Source: Planctomycetaceae bacterium (GTDB taxonomy: Bacteria > Planctomycetota > Planctomycetia > Planctomycetales > Planctomycetaceae). From it: a stretch of 64,000 nt of DNA. Shown here in pieces: positions 8,529 to 18,138 of this stretch (positions within the stretch are counted from its first letter, which is position 1; every line of letters starts with the position of its first letter). The position numbers were made by a program, and so were the translations under genes. A model generated the notes under the pieces. That model was not told the origin of the DNA. It saw nothing but the letters and a program-made list of their open reading frames with translations, and did no database searches. The stretch is from contig JAJDEI010000100.1 of NCBI GenBank assembly GCA_029259845.1, positions 16,490-80,489 of the forward strand, written 5' to 3'.

Positions 8529-11365
8529 TCGGCCAACCTCCTCTCGAAAACGCCGTCCTGGCAAATCGCCTCGAAGCCATCCGGATATTGCGGCGGCGAT
8601 GAGTTGGGCGGCCAGAAGCGTTCGTCGAGAATGTTGCGTGCGACTTCTCTTGCCTTTTGGTCAGCCGTGATCAGGTCGTCTTCGCTCCAGGGGGCCATCC
8701 GTTCCCGGACCTCACCCGTCTCTCCGGGCAAGGTGACATAGCCCAACGCGATGCTTCCTTCGACTCCCAACCGCGCAGCCAAATGAAGGTACAAAGGCAA
8801 TTGCAGGTCGACCCATTCCCCCTGCTTGCGATGAACCTTGTCCGGATCCTCGGCCGAGTCGCCGGTCTTGTAATCGAGCAGCGCCCATTCGTTACGATCC
8901 GCATGCTGGTCAATGCGATCAATCCGCCCGTGGATCAAGATTGTCCGACCGTCGTCAGTCTCCAGGGAGACCGGCTCGCCTTTCGCTGAAGTTTCGACAA
9001 ACGCGATCGTCCAACCGGCGCGGGCCCGCTCCGCCTGCCAGCGGGCGAATGCTTCGAGTCGCCGCCGCGCCTGCTCGACCTGCACGCTGACCGACGGCAA
9101 ACGGTACCGCCCGTACTGCTGCTCCGACAATGCGTCAACCGTCGCTCGGAGAAACTCGGCGATCTCGTCCGACGACGTCGAATTTCGCACATCGCTGCGA
9201 CCGAAGTCCCGCAGGGCATCATGGACGAGATTCCCGAAAGCCCGCGGATCCATTTCCTCGGTCTCATGGGGAACCGACTCCAACTTGAGCACATGCCGCA
9301 GATAGAACCGGTACGGGCATTGAATGTAGTCCCGAAAGGCCGTCACGGAAACGGACGTCACCGGCGCGGCGAGCGGTCGCGGACGGGGCACGACAAGACC
9401 CGGGCCCTCAAGACCCGGGATCTCGATACCGGCGACATCGACGCTGTCTGGCGTGCGGCTCAACAGGGGTAGCGGCGGCGGCGTCTCCGCCGCGAAGAAC
9501 GTCTTCACCCGCTCTGCCGCTTCCGCCGCATCGCAAGCGAAAAACAGCCGGCTCGGAAGCAGTGGGTCCCCCCGGTCGTCCCGCCGCCCGGCCACGAGCA
9601 CAACCTCCTCACGCGATGCCAGCAGCGTGCAGAGGGCATAGGCGTCGCGGGCGTAACGGCGGTCGTTGTCGGTCACGCCCAACCGCTGACGCAACCGGTT
9701 GGGCAGAAACAAATCCGCACTCACCGAGGACGGCACGAACGCTTCGTTGAAGGAGGTTACGACCAGTGCCGGCGCATCGTCGAGCGGCAGATCGAGCCAT
9801 CCCGACAGTTCGATCGCGTCCGCATCCGGTGCCGGTGGAACCGTCTCCGCGGAAAGCTCCTCGATGGTGAGCCGCAACGCTTGCGCCCCCGTGACCGTGG
9901 GCATCATCGGCTCCGGAATCTCCGTATGCGTTTCGAGCACGCCCGTCAGCGTCCCCACCGCGTCGAGTTCCCTTTTCTCCACCGAGACGGCCGGGTCGTA
10001 ACTCCGTTCTCCCAGAACGCGATCGAGCAGATCGAGCATCACCGCCGACCACCCCGCAAGCGGCCGGGCCGCACTGCTCAAGTCCGCCAACAAGCCGCTC
10101 ACCAATTCATGCACGCGCTGGATCTGTCCGCAGTGTTCTGACGATCCGAGCCAGAATCCAAGCCGCTGCTGCAGGTGCCCGCTCAGATATTGGTCCAGCT
10201 CTTGCAACCATTGCTGTTGTCCACCTTGCCCTCCCGGCGTCAACGCGGCGTCCAGCCATGCCGTCATGTCCGGATGACGAACGAGGGTCGCAAAATGATC
10301 CGCACGCTCGTTTTCCAGAAATGAGGCGATCGCGTCCAGCAATCGCACCACGGCTGTTTGAGGCAGTGACTTGCCCACAGCCGCCCGCGTCGGCACGCCG
10401 AACTGCCGCAAACGCCGCTCGACCTGCGGCACCAAACCATCGTCGGCCAATCCGATCGTGATCTCGTCGGCCCGATACCGCCCCTCAAAACCGGCCAACA
10501 CGCGGACCACCTCGTCCGCCTGATCGAGCGGCTTGTCCACCACGCGCACCTGTTCCCGCAATAACGGAATCGGAGCCGACCCGGCAGGGACCGTCTCGGC
10601 GGGGACCGTCATCCACTTCTCCGGGCGAAGGCATCCATGCTCATCGAACCGATCGCTGAGCGACTCCGGAGCATGAACGAGTGCCGTCACGCGGTCCGAG
10701 ACCTGATCGAGCATCGCCCGTGTGGACTGGTTCAGATCGACCGTGCCGACGAGGATGACGTCGCAGTCCGTCTGGCACTCCTCCTCCTTCACCGCGACGA
10801 TCCGCGCTGTCTGCCGGTCCCACAGACCGAGTCCGTCCAGCAGACCAAGGTACTCGTGCTGCGCGACTCGCAAGGCTTCCCAGCGCCGCCGTTCGTTAAA
10901 GCCGGTGATGAGTTCTCCCGCGCGGAGCACGTCACCGAAATCGAGCAACTCGGCCGCCAACTCCCGATGCAGCCGCCACAACAAGTCCCCCAACGCCATC
11001 CAGCCGTCCACGTCGCCGTCGTCGGGAACCTCCCGCAACACCTGCTCCGCCTGTGGTCGCGGCATCCGACGCACCGCCTCCGCCCACGCCAGATGCTGCA
11101 CCAGCCGCCCGGCAAACGGACGCTGCGGCTCGTACAACCGTTCGGGAAACTCGCCCTCGGTGATCGTCTGCGGCGGGAGGAATCGTCCGTCGGTTTCCTC
11201 CAGGAGAATCTCCACCAACCGGCGGCACGCCCTACGCCCTGTCAGCACGACCACGACCCCGCTCAAATCGAGCACGCCCTCGCCGCCATATCGTTCGGCC
11301 AGAAACTCCGCCACCGCCGGCAGCGCCGGCCGATTCCAGTCCAGGAACGTCCGTGCAAGGGGCAT
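8525..11365 (-). CDS. addB: AddB-type PD-(D/E)XK nuclease, partner of AddA
   Basis: A protein of about 946 residues, first gene of a two-gene operon with the AddA-like helicase (ATGA overlap at 8525-8528). The C-terminal third holds a RecB-type nuclease: FRDYIQCPYRFYLRHVLKLE, RAFGNLVHDALRDFG, IHGRIDRID and the catalytic LLDYKTGD. The N-terminal two thirds are helicase-like but degenerate (VVVLTGRRACRRLVEILLEE sits where a Walker A would be and lacks GKT), as in AddB/RexB proteins. The start at 11365 is chosen because similarity-like sequence begins there; ATG codons at 11416 and 11431 are also in frame. The AddB iron-sulfur cysteine pattern could not be confirmed by eye. Confidence 0.78.
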   Translation of the reverse strand: MPLARTFLDWNRPALPAVAEFLAERYGGEGVLDLSGVVVVLTGRRACRRLVEILLEETDGRFLPPQTITEGEFPERLYEPQRPFAGRLVQHLAWAEAVRRMPRPQAEQVLREVPDDGDVDGWMALGDLLWRLHRELAAELLDFGDVLRAGELITGFNERRRWEALRVAQHEYLGLLDGLGLWDRQTARIVAVKEEECQTDCDVILVGTVDLNQSTRAMLDQVSDRVTALVHAPESLSDRFDEHGCLRPEKWMTVPAETVPAGSAPIPLLREQVRVVDKPLDQADEVVRVLAGFEGRYRADEITIGLADDGLVPQVERRLRQFGVPTRAAVGKSLPQTAVVRLLDAIASFLENERADHFATLVRHPDMTAWLDAALTPGGQGGQQQWLQELDQYLSGHLQQRLGFWLGSSEHCGQIQRVHELVSGLLADLSSAARPLAGWSAVMLDLLDRVLGERSYDPAVSVEKRELDAVGTLTGVLETHTEIPEPMMPTVTGAQALRLTIEELSAETVPPAPDADAIELSGWLDLPLDDAPALVVTSFNEAFVPSSVSADLFLPNRLRQRLGVTDNDRRYARDAYALCTLLASREEVVLVAGRRDDRGDPLLPSRLFFACDAAEAAERVKTFFAAETPPPLPLLSRTPDSVDVAGIEIPGLEGPGLVVPRPRPLAAPVTSVSVTAFRDYIQCPYRFYLRHVLKLESVPHETEEMDPRAFGNLVHDALRDFGRSDVRNSTSSDEIAEFLRATVDALSEQQYGRYRLPSVSVQVEQARRRLEAFARWQAERARAGWTIAFVETSAKGEPVSLETDDGRTILIHGRIDRIDQHADRNEWALLDYKTGDSAEDPDKVHRKQGEWVDLQLPLYLHLAARLGVEGSIALGYVTLPGETGEVRERMAPWSEDDLITADQKAREVARNILDERFWPPNSSPPQYPDGFEAICQDGVFERRLAE

Positions 11366-11486
11366 GCGGTCACGTGAAAGAGAAGGCGGGATGCAGTCGT
11401 GAGCCAGTTGGGCCATGGGGCAGATTTCCAATCAGCCGCAGGTATGGAAAACGAGTCGGTTGCGAACCTGCTCGCGACCGCGGGCT

Positions 11487-11870
11487 TCACTCACAGGCCG
11501 CGTCGATGATTCGCACCAACGTCGCTTCGACCTCCTGGGCGACCGGATCAAGCTCCGGGCGACCGAACAAGGCCAACAACTGCGTGGGCTTCAACGTGGA
11601 GACCTTGACCGCTCCCGCATCTTCATAGACCGAGATGCGACACGGCAACGCGTTCGAGATCGACATGTCGGCTTCGAGGACCGTCTTCGCTTTGGCGGGA
11701 TTGCACACTTCCAGAATGCGGCATTCCGGAGCGAAGTCGAGCCCCTTCGCGTTCAGCTTCTGCTTGAGATCGTGAATGCCCAACACGCCAAACTGATTGG
11801 CCGCAACCGCCGTCTCGACTCGGGCGACCACTTCATCAACCGTCCCCTGGGCGTCCTTTTCGTAAAGCAT
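11487..11870 (-). CDS. DUF302 family protein
   Basis: A compact 127-residue protein with the DUF302 pattern: an N-terminal helix with VDEVVARVETAV, then FGVLGIHDLKQKLNAKGLDF, a central CRILEVCNPAKAKTVLEAD, and SNALPCRISVYEDAGAVKVSTLKP near the end. DUF302 proteins are small alpha-beta proteins of unknown biochemical role, often linked to stress or sulfur chemistry. There is no signal peptide, so it is predicted cytoplasmic. It stands alone between the addBA operon and the giant surface protein. Confidence 0.85.
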   Translation of the reverse strand: MLYEKDAQGTVDEVVARVETAVAANQFGVLGIHDLKQKLNAKGLDFAPECRILEVCNPAKAKTVLEADMSISNALPCRISVYEDAGAVKVSTLKPTQLLALFGRPELDPVAQEVEATLVRIIDAACE

Positions 11871-11981
11871 GGCGATTCCTCAATTCAGGGAGTGAAGGGC
11901 GTGAACAGACCGGCAAGGTAGTAAGACGAAGCGGGCCCCAGCTTTGGGGGGCGTGTTGGCGACGTGTCACCCACCGACCCA

Positions 11982-12041
11982 CCTTCGTGCCGTTGTGTCT
12001 TCGTGGTTCAATTCTTACCACAAACGCACGAGGGCACAAAG
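11982..12041. repeat. Imperfect inverted repeat of the CTTCGTGGT/ACCAC type (R8)
   Basis: The left arm near 11982-12008 (CCTTCGTGCCG...CTTCGTGGTT) is answered by ACCACAAACGCACGAGGGCACAAAG at 12018-12041 (shown as its key parts). A better-preserved copy of the same family lies at 57415-57474. It is located between the DUF302 gene and the stop of the giant surface gene. Confidence 0.45.
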
Positions 12042-12135
12042 CCGTTCGCCCCGATTGCATGCCATCATTGGACCGACGAAGTCCAGCCGCGTGGGTTTTG
12101 GGACCGCTCCCGCCACACGACAGCTTGAACCGAGA

Positions 12136-15100
12136 TCACTCGAAGAGACTCCGGAACAGGTTTCCGAAGCCGGCGTCGCTCGCAACGGGCCGGTCCGATG
12201 CCGCTTGCGGTCCGGCCGTCAGCTCCCCGGCGGCGGTGAAGACATCGGTTTGCGTGACGACCGCTTCCCCCATCAGGGCCGGGACAGGAAACGACAACGG
12301 ATGCACTCGTGGAGGGCCTGCCGCGGTGAACAGTGACACCGGCGCCAGCGCATTTTCCGGCAGGATGCTCGCCGGTGCCGTCCGATTCAACGACAGTGAG
12401 GAGAATGTCTGCCCGACCGGACCGGCCAGGGAAGCGGATTCGGGAGACAGCGGACTGGTGGGCGTGAGCCGGCCGTCTTCGAGTGCGCTGGGAGGGGCCG
12501 GCGCGGCTTGGGGAAAGCCGGCCGGGGCGCTGATTGGGACAGGTGCGGGTCCGGTCCCGAGCGGGGCGGGCGCCGGCGGCACGGGGCTGAGGAAGTAGTT
12601 GTTGATGGGCTCGGCGGTGTCGGATGCCCACAGACCGTTGGGGTCCGCGGCAGAGACCTCGTTGCTCAATTCACCGCTGGCTTCCAGAGAAAACGACAGG
12701 TCGACAGTCTTGCCGATGCCCACGATGGGGTTGCCGGCAGCGTTTTTGAGGAAGCCCTTGAACGGGACCTTCATCTCCAGTTGATGGCCGTCCGCGGAGA
12801 GGGCGTAGGTGACGTTGCCCGTGATGACCGGTCCCTTGTCCTGCACGAAGGTGACCGAGTCGTTGCCCCCGAAGCCGGAATCGTTCTCCTTGTAAACCCA
12901 TTGCGTGTAAAAGTCGTAACTGCCCGGCAGGACGTTGACGAAGCCCGGCATGAAGGGCCCTTGCGTCTTCTCCGTGTTCGGCGGATCCCAGACATAGCCG
13001 CCGTTGGACTGGTCGTCGAAGGCCTGCTCGAGTTCGGTGTCGTCGGTGGCCCCGTGCTGCAGGAAATGGCCGGTGTTGAACGCGCCGTCGAAAAACTCGA
13101 TCTCGCCATTGGCGTCGTAACCAGTGGTGTTGGTCGTGCCCGTGTAGTAGCCCCCCTCGTACAACGGATAGCCGGTAGTGTCGTTGTTGTCGACGTCGAT
13201 CGTCACGATCACATAGTAACGGCCGGCACGCAGTCCGTTCGCCAGGTCTTCGACTTGCGTCCGCCCGATCTGACCGGTCGCCTCGAAGTAGAAGTAGAAG
13301 TTGTCCGCATCGTGTGAGACCTTGTAGGTCAGCAGGTCGACGTCCGGATGATCGACGAAGGCGGGAGTGGCACCGGGGAGCTTCTGGTCGGTATCGTGCT
13401 GGTCATTCGCCGGGTCCGTGAACGCGGGCGCGGAGGAGGCCCAGTCACTGAAGTCGCCGTCAATGGTGATTGCAGCGAGCGGCAACGGGTCGGTGACGGT
13501 GAGCTGGTAGTCTTCGACTTCGCCATCGGGGGCCAGGCCGAAGTAGGAGTAGCCGGCCGTCTCGGTGATGCGGAAGCGGGCGAACGTCGGGCCCAGCAGG
13601 GCTTCCGCCGGCACGGGGATGCTCAGGCTGTTGGGGCCATTGGAAACGGCCTGATTGATGAAGACCTGCTCGCCGGGGTCGTCCCAGTCACCGTCCTGGT
13701 TGAAGTCGACCCAGCCGTTGAGCACGGCCGTGGCCGGTACACTGGCCGTCACCGTGACGCCGACGTTGGTGCCGACGACCAGGTCGTCGCCGACGATGAC
13801 GATGCCGTCTTCATCGGCCAAGTTGGCCACATCGTCACCGGTCGCATCGGCGGACGACTGTCCGTCCGCCTCGCCATCGCGGGCCGTGCCGAGGAATAGG
13901 GTGTTGCCGGTGATGACGTGCCGCGCGCCGTCATTGGCCAGCGTGGTGGGGAAGACGACCGAATCCGGCGCGTCGCCGAAGTCCAGCGTCGTCGCCAGCA
14001 CCGTCGTGTTGAAGTTTGCGTCGACCGCGAAGAAGTCGTTGAAGTTAACGAACCCGTCGCCGTCCGCGTCACCCGGCGCGTAATTGCTGCCCGATGTGTT
14101 GAAGCTGACATCGACTGCGAAAAAGTCATTAAAGTTAACGAACCCGTCGCCGTCGACATCGCCCGCGAGTTTGTGAAACGCAAAGGTTTGGGTTCGCGTG
14201 AGATTCGCCGTTGTTGCGGCGGCGGGGAGTTCAGCCGTGTAGCGGCCATTCGGGAGGGTGACGGCGGAGAGGTCCCAGGTCACTGAGGCAGTGCCGTTGT
14301 TCACCAGCGTCGCCGTGCTCAGATCGATGCTCTGGCCGGTCGTGTGGTTGAACAGGTTGAGCGACGTGGGAAGCGCAACGGTTGTCGGGTTGCCGAACGT
14401 GGCGGTCAGGAAATCGATCCCGGAGCGGTTCGCGTTGCCACTGCCATTGACGTCCCAACTGACGACCGTTTCGGTAATCGGAGTCAGCTTGAGCACGACG
14501 CCGGAATTGTCAGCGCTGGAGAGCGTCGTGCTGCCGATCACGTAGATTTCCCCCGTTTCATCAACGCCGAAACCTTTGATGTAGATCGACACGCCGCCGC
14601 CGCCGGAGAGCTGCTCGCCAACGAGGTTCAGCTCGAAGATCTCCGGGTTGGGGTCGTTGAGGTTGGCGTAGAACACGCGTCCGTCGGGAACGAAAGAACC
14701 GCTGTGTGACTCGTTGAAGTCGCCGAACACATACCATCCCCGGAGTCCGGGAATTAGGTCTCCCCGATACGTTTCACCGCCGATCACGGCTGTGCCTTCG
14801 CCGTTGGCACCGTGATCGTATTGGACGATCGGATCGATCAGACCGAGCGGTGCCCCCGGACTGTCGGCCGTCGCACCGATGCGGACTTCGCCACCGGGGT
14901 CCGGCGGCGGACCGGGATCGAACAGGAACGTGCCTTCCTTCAGGTTCCAGCCGAAATGCCCCCCGGCATCGTCGATGATGTCGGCCCGGCTGACTTCTTC
15001 AATGTCATCCTGGCCGGTGTCGCCGATGACGATCTTGGTGGTCTTGTTGCGATTGATATCGGTCTCGAAACTGAACCGGAACGGATTCCGCAGGCCGTAG

Positions 15101-17619
15101 AAGTAGATCTCGTCCAGCGCATTGGGATTGCCCACAAACGGGTTCGTGGCGGGAATGCCATACTTCCCGTTGGCGCTATTGGTCCCAAACGGGTCGATGC
15201 GAAGAATCTTTCCATAAATGGTCGTGAGGTTGCGGGCGTTTCCGGTCTCGGGAATGTGGCCGGGACCCTGGTCGTCGTGCGTGCCGCCGTCTCCCAGCGA
15301 AAGATACAACAGGCCATCAGGTCCGAAAACGACGTTGCCGGCGCTGTGGGCATCATGTGGTTGGTCGATGCGGAGAATCTCCCGCGACGTCCCGCTGAAG
15401 ACATCATCGGTGATGTCGTTCATCGTCCATTCCCGCAGGACGCTTTGGGCGGCGCTCACCTGGCCCATAGGCAATGGATAGTGCGTGAAGTCGACTGTGG
15501 CGAGCGGGTCGAGCAATTCATCGACCCAGGTGTAGAACTTCCCGTATCCGTCCGCTCCCGGGACAGCGAAATCGGGATGGAAGGCAAAGCCGCTGAGGCC
15601 CACTTCCGAGTTGCCGTTGAGCGTATCGGTGATTTTGTCGGTGACGTCGAGGAACGGCGTGCTCTCGAGTAGGCCGTTTTTGATCAGGCGCACATATCCG
15701 ATTTGATCGCTGACAAACACACGCCCGCTGCCGTCCCCCGCATTGACGACCAGACTGGGCGAGACCAACCCGTCGGCGATTTTCTGGACTTTGACCGTGA
15801 GGCTGCCGGTTTGAATAACTTCCGGGATCGGGTCGTTGGGATTGAAATCGTTGAATCGTTCGACTGAGCCGATGTCGATCGTGGGACCAGCGAGTCCGTC
15901 ACCGTCCAGCACGCGCGGCCCGCCCGGCTGGTCGGTCGTGGAGGCGATCAGGTCGTCGAACGAGTAGTAGATCGACAAATCTCCGGTCACCTGCGGCGAC
16001 CCGGTCGGCGCGGCCGGCAGCGTGGCAAGCGTGCCCAGCGTAGCGATCTCAGTACTGCTCAAGGCCCGCTTGAAGATGTAGAACTCATCCATCTGACCGG
16101 TGAACGGACGGTTACTGGTCGTGGTGGAACCGATTCTCGCTCCCGAATCCCAGTCGCTGCCGATGGCGTTATTCAAGGTGGCCGGGCCGGTGAAAATCGA
16201 CTCCCCGTTGATGTAGACGGCCACCTGATTGGTGGTCTGATCGTAGGTCGCCGCGTAATGGAACCACGTGTTGAACGGGGCGCTGCCCCCCTCAAAGTTG
16301 ATAATGGTGTTGCCCGAATCATCTCGCAGCAAGAATCGGACGGTGCCGTTGTCAAAGATCTCCGCATGCGAGATGAAGTCGCCGTCACCGGTGCGGCTGG
16401 CGAAAATGGCGTGCCTTTCTCCGGTCGAAGTGAGTCTGGCCCAGGCGGCGATGGTGATCGCATTGGTGGGGATTTGACTCGACGGGATCTGGTTGACGTC
16501 GACCGTGAGGTAATCGTCAGCGACGTCGCCCACGCCGCCGGGGAAGTCGGCGCCCGCCCCGAGCATGCCCTCGCCGGAGATCACATCGCCGATAATCGAA
16601 GCGGTGTTGTTGTTGCCCGACAGGTCGGCGACGTTGTTCTTCCCGCCGTCAATCGCCACGCTGCCGGGGAGCAGCGCGTGTGTCAACGTCGTCCCGCCGT
16701 TGTTCGCCAACACGTCGAGACGGGGATCGATCGGGTTGCTCGTGGTGCCGACGAAGTCCTCGGCGATGAACCCGGTAACGCCCGCGCCGCTCTTGCCGAT
16801 CAGGTTGAATCCGCCTGAGGTAAAGGCCCCGGAGACATCCGTATTGGTGAGGGTGCCGGTGTTGCCCGCGATGATCGTGTTGTTGAGCTTCGCCGTTCCC
16901 GCGTTGTCGATGCCGGCGGCAGCGTCGGCCGTGTTGTTCGTGATGGTGCTGCGGGTCAATGCCAGCGTGGCTCCGCTCGCGTTGTGGATGCCGCCGCCGG
17001 TGTTGCCCGAGATCGTGCTGCTCGCGAAGAGGAAATCTCCCGTGTTGGCGATGCCGCCGCCGGTGGCCGCACTGTTTCCGGAGACAGTCGTGTTGACCAT
17101 CTGCGCCGTTCCGCCGTCGTTGAAAATCCCGCCGCCGGAGCCGGCCGTGCTCCCGCCGGTAATGCCGATGCCGGAGAGCTGCAACGCCCCTCCGGAGCCG
17201 ACATGCAGCACCCGGTCGATCCCGTTGGCGTTGATCGTCGTCAGCCCGCCGCCGGTGGCGACGATCGTCACGTCACTGGTGATGTCCAGGTCGTTGGTTG
17301 CTTCCGACTCCGCTCCCGTCAACGACAGCACGTAGGTACCCGGGGGGAGCTGGATCGTGTCATCGCCGGCGAGGGCGTTGGCCTCCATTACGGCGGCGCG
17401 GAGGCTGGTCCGCCCCAACGAATCTTCCGCACTGCCGTCGCCCGGATTGGCGTCGACCGAGTCCACGGTGGTGTCGACCGTAAACGGCGCGGCCAGCAAC
17501 GTGCGGTCTTCCAGTAACTCGACCCGCAGCGGGTTTCTGCGACGGACGCGCAAGCGAGTGCCGCAATCGCCAATGGTCGTCAGGCGGGCGAGCCGATCTG
17601 CACGGTTATCAAGAATCAT
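12136..17619 (-). CDS. Giant multidomain surface protein (CSLREA, LamG, sugar-dehydrogenase propeller, dockerin, GEVED)
   Basis: About 1827 residues. The N-terminus has the planctomycete surface-protein motif LEDRTLLA (~35-42) followed by a CSLREA-type segment (TSLRAAVMEANALAG, ~70-85) and beta-helix-like repeats rich in NNTIIAGNTGTLTN to ~290. Next come a LamG/concanavalin-like domain (~370-560, ending in an MDEFYIFKRALSSTEI strand), a PQQ-type glucose/sorbosone dehydrogenase propeller (~610-1050; GLSGFAFHPDF, IYGKILRIDPFG, EIYFYGLRNPFRFSF), two dockerin-like calcium loops (DGDGFVNFNDFFAVD twice), a GEVED domain (PDGEVEDYQL) and a long low-complexity C-terminus. The ATG at 17619 is chosen because it places LEDRTLLA near the start. 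Probably exported. Dehydrogenase activity cannot be judged from sequence alone. Confidence 0.85.
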   Translation of the reverse strand: MILDNRADRLARLTTIGDCGTRLRVRRRNPLRVELLEDRTLLAAPFTVDTTVDSVDANPGDGSAEDSLGRTSLRAAVMEANALAGDDTIQLPPGTYVLSLTGAESEATNDLDITSDVTIVATGGGLTTINANGIDRVLHVGSGGALQLSGIGITGGSTAGSGGGIFNDGGTAQMVNTTVSGNSAATGGGIANTGDFLFASSTISGNTGGGIHNASGATLALTRSTITNNTADAAAGIDNAGTAKLNNTIIAGNTGTLTNTDVSGAFTSGGFNLIGKSGAGVTGFIAEDFVGTTSNPIDPRLDVLANNGGTTLTHALLPGSVAIDGGKNNVADLSGNNNTASIIGDVISGEGMLGAGADFPGGVGDVADDYLTVDVNQIPSSQIPTNAITIAAWARLTSTGERHAIFASRTGDGDFISHAEIFDNGTVRFLLRDDSGNTIINFEGGSAPFNTWFHYAATYDQTTNQVAVYINGESIFTGPATLNNAIGSDWDSGARIGSTTTSNRPFTGQMDEFYIFKRALSSTEIATLGTLATLPAAPTGSPQVTGDLSIYYSFDDLIASTTDQPGGPRVLDGDGLAGPTIDIGSVERFNDFNPNDPIPEVIQTGSLTVKVQKIADGLVSPSLVVNAGDGSGRVFVSDQIGYVRLIKNGLLESTPFLDVTDKITDTLNGNSEVGLSGFAFHPDFAVPGADGYGKFYTWVDELLDPLATVDFTHYPLPMGQVSAAQSVLREWTMNDITDDVFSGTSREILRIDQPHDAHSAGNVVFGPDGLLYLSLGDGGTHDDQGPGHIPETGNARNLTTIYGKILRIDPFGTNSANGKYGIPATNPFVGNPNALDEIYFYGLRNPFRFSFETDINRNKTTKIVIGDTGQDDIEEVSRADIIDDAGGHFGWNLKEGTFLFDPGPPPDPGGEVRIGATADSPGAPLGLIDPIVQYDHGANGEGTAVIGGETYRGDLIPGLRGWYVFGDFNESHSGSFVPDGRVFYANLNDPNPEIFELNLVGEQLSGGGGVSIYIKGFGVDETGEIYVIGSTTLSSADNSGVVLKLTPITETVVSWDVNGSGNANRSGIDFLTATFGNPTTVALPTSLNLFNHTTGQSIDLSTATLVNNGTASVTWDLSAVTLPNGRYTAELPAAATTANLTRTQTFAFHKLAGDVDGDGFVNFNDFFAVDVSFNTSGSNYAPGDADGDGFVNFNDFFAVDANFNTTVLATTLDFGDAPDSVVFPTTLANDGARHVITGNTLFLGTARDGEADGQSSADATGDDVANLADEDGIVIVGDDLVVGTNVGVTVTASVPATAVLNGWVDFNQDGDWDDPGEQVFINQAVSNGPNSLSIPVPAEALLGPTFARFRITETAGYSYFGLAPDGEVEDYQLTVTDPLPLAAITIDGDFSDWASSAPAFTDPANDQHDTDQKLPGATPAFVDHPDVDLLTYKVSHDADNFYFYFEATGQIGRTQVEDLANGLRAGRYYVIVTIDVDNNDTTGYPLYEGGYYTGTTNTTGYDANGEIEFFDGAFNTGHFLQHGATDDTELEQAFDDQSNGGYVWDPPNTEKTQGPFMPGFVNVLPGSYDFYTQWVYKENDSGFGGNDSVTFVQDKGPVITGNVTYALSADGHQLEMKVPFKGFLKNAAGNPIVGIGKTVDLSFSLEASGELSNEVSAADPNGLWASDTAEPINNYFLSPVPPAPAPLGTGPAPVPISAPAGFPQAAPAPPSALEDGRLTPTSPLSPESASLAGPVGQTFSSLSLNRTAPASILPENALAPVSLFTAAGPPRVHPLSFPVPALMGEAVVTQTDVFTAAGELTAGPQAASDRPVASDAGFGNLFRSLFE

Positions 17620-17724
17620 GTGGCAAGGAATTCGGGTTTCGCGAGGAGGGCGACTCGAATGAATCGGCCCGCTTCCAGCATGCCGGATCCAAGCCGACAG
17701 CTTTACCAGTATTCGCCAGCTTGT

Positions 17725-17802
17725 CGGGATTTGCAACCGGGCCAACAAAGTTTAGGAACGCCGCAGAACCCTTCGCAGGGTCGTTTATCGCCTTCGTCGA
17801 CG
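17725..17802. repeat. 78-bp direct repeat, left copy
   Basis: Begins GGGATTTGCAACCGGGCCAA and ends CCTTCGTCGAC. It matches 17945-18022 with a handful of differences. The two copies are separated by an R2 element, giving a direct repeat-R2-direct repeat structure. Confidence 0.75.
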
Positions 17803-17943
17803 GGTGGCGGGGGTTCGTTGGGGTGCGGGACCATGATTCCCGATCCGAACCGGGGGCGACGAACGATCTCCACGACGGCCTCATCGCCCCCGTGATCGAC
17901 GCGGCACGACGGTCGGACAACCTTGCCGAGCCCCCGCCACCCG
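17801..17943 (-). repeat. R2 element, inverted copy
   Basis: Starts CGGGTGGCGGGGGTTCG and ends CGAGCCCCCGCCACCCG, so the ends are inverted repeats. The reverse complement contains GCCGCGTCGATCACGGGGGC, shared with the R2 copies at 19694, 25443 and 25780, so this copy lies in the opposite orientation. At 143 bases it has the same length as the others. Confidence 0.7.
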
Positions 17944-17944
17944 C

Positions 17945-18022
17945 CGGGATTTGCAACCGGGCCAGCAAAGTTCATGCACGCCGCAGAACCCTTCGCAGGG
18001 TCTTTTATCACCTTGGTCGACG
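17945..18022. repeat. 78-bp direct repeat, right copy
   Basis: Begins GGGATTTGCAACCGGGCCAG and ends CCTTGGTCGAC. It is the partner of 17725-17802, with a period of 220 bases. Confidence 0.75.
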
Positions 18023-18138
18023 TAACTCGGCGGGTACGATGCTCATGTCGCGAAGCAGGATGAGCATGCAAGAATGAGCGCGGCGGCATGTCCGTCCTGT
18101 TACACGATGCGACCACGGCAGCCGGTTTCGATCAACCT

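Larger units (their letters stand above)
17620..18138. other. Repeat-filled intergenic region
   Basis: This 519-base gap between two minus-strand genes consists mostly of an inverted R2 copy (17801-17943) bracketed by two 78-base direct repeats (17725-17802 and 17945-18022). No gene is supported. Translations across it are repeat-derived. Confidence 0.6.
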
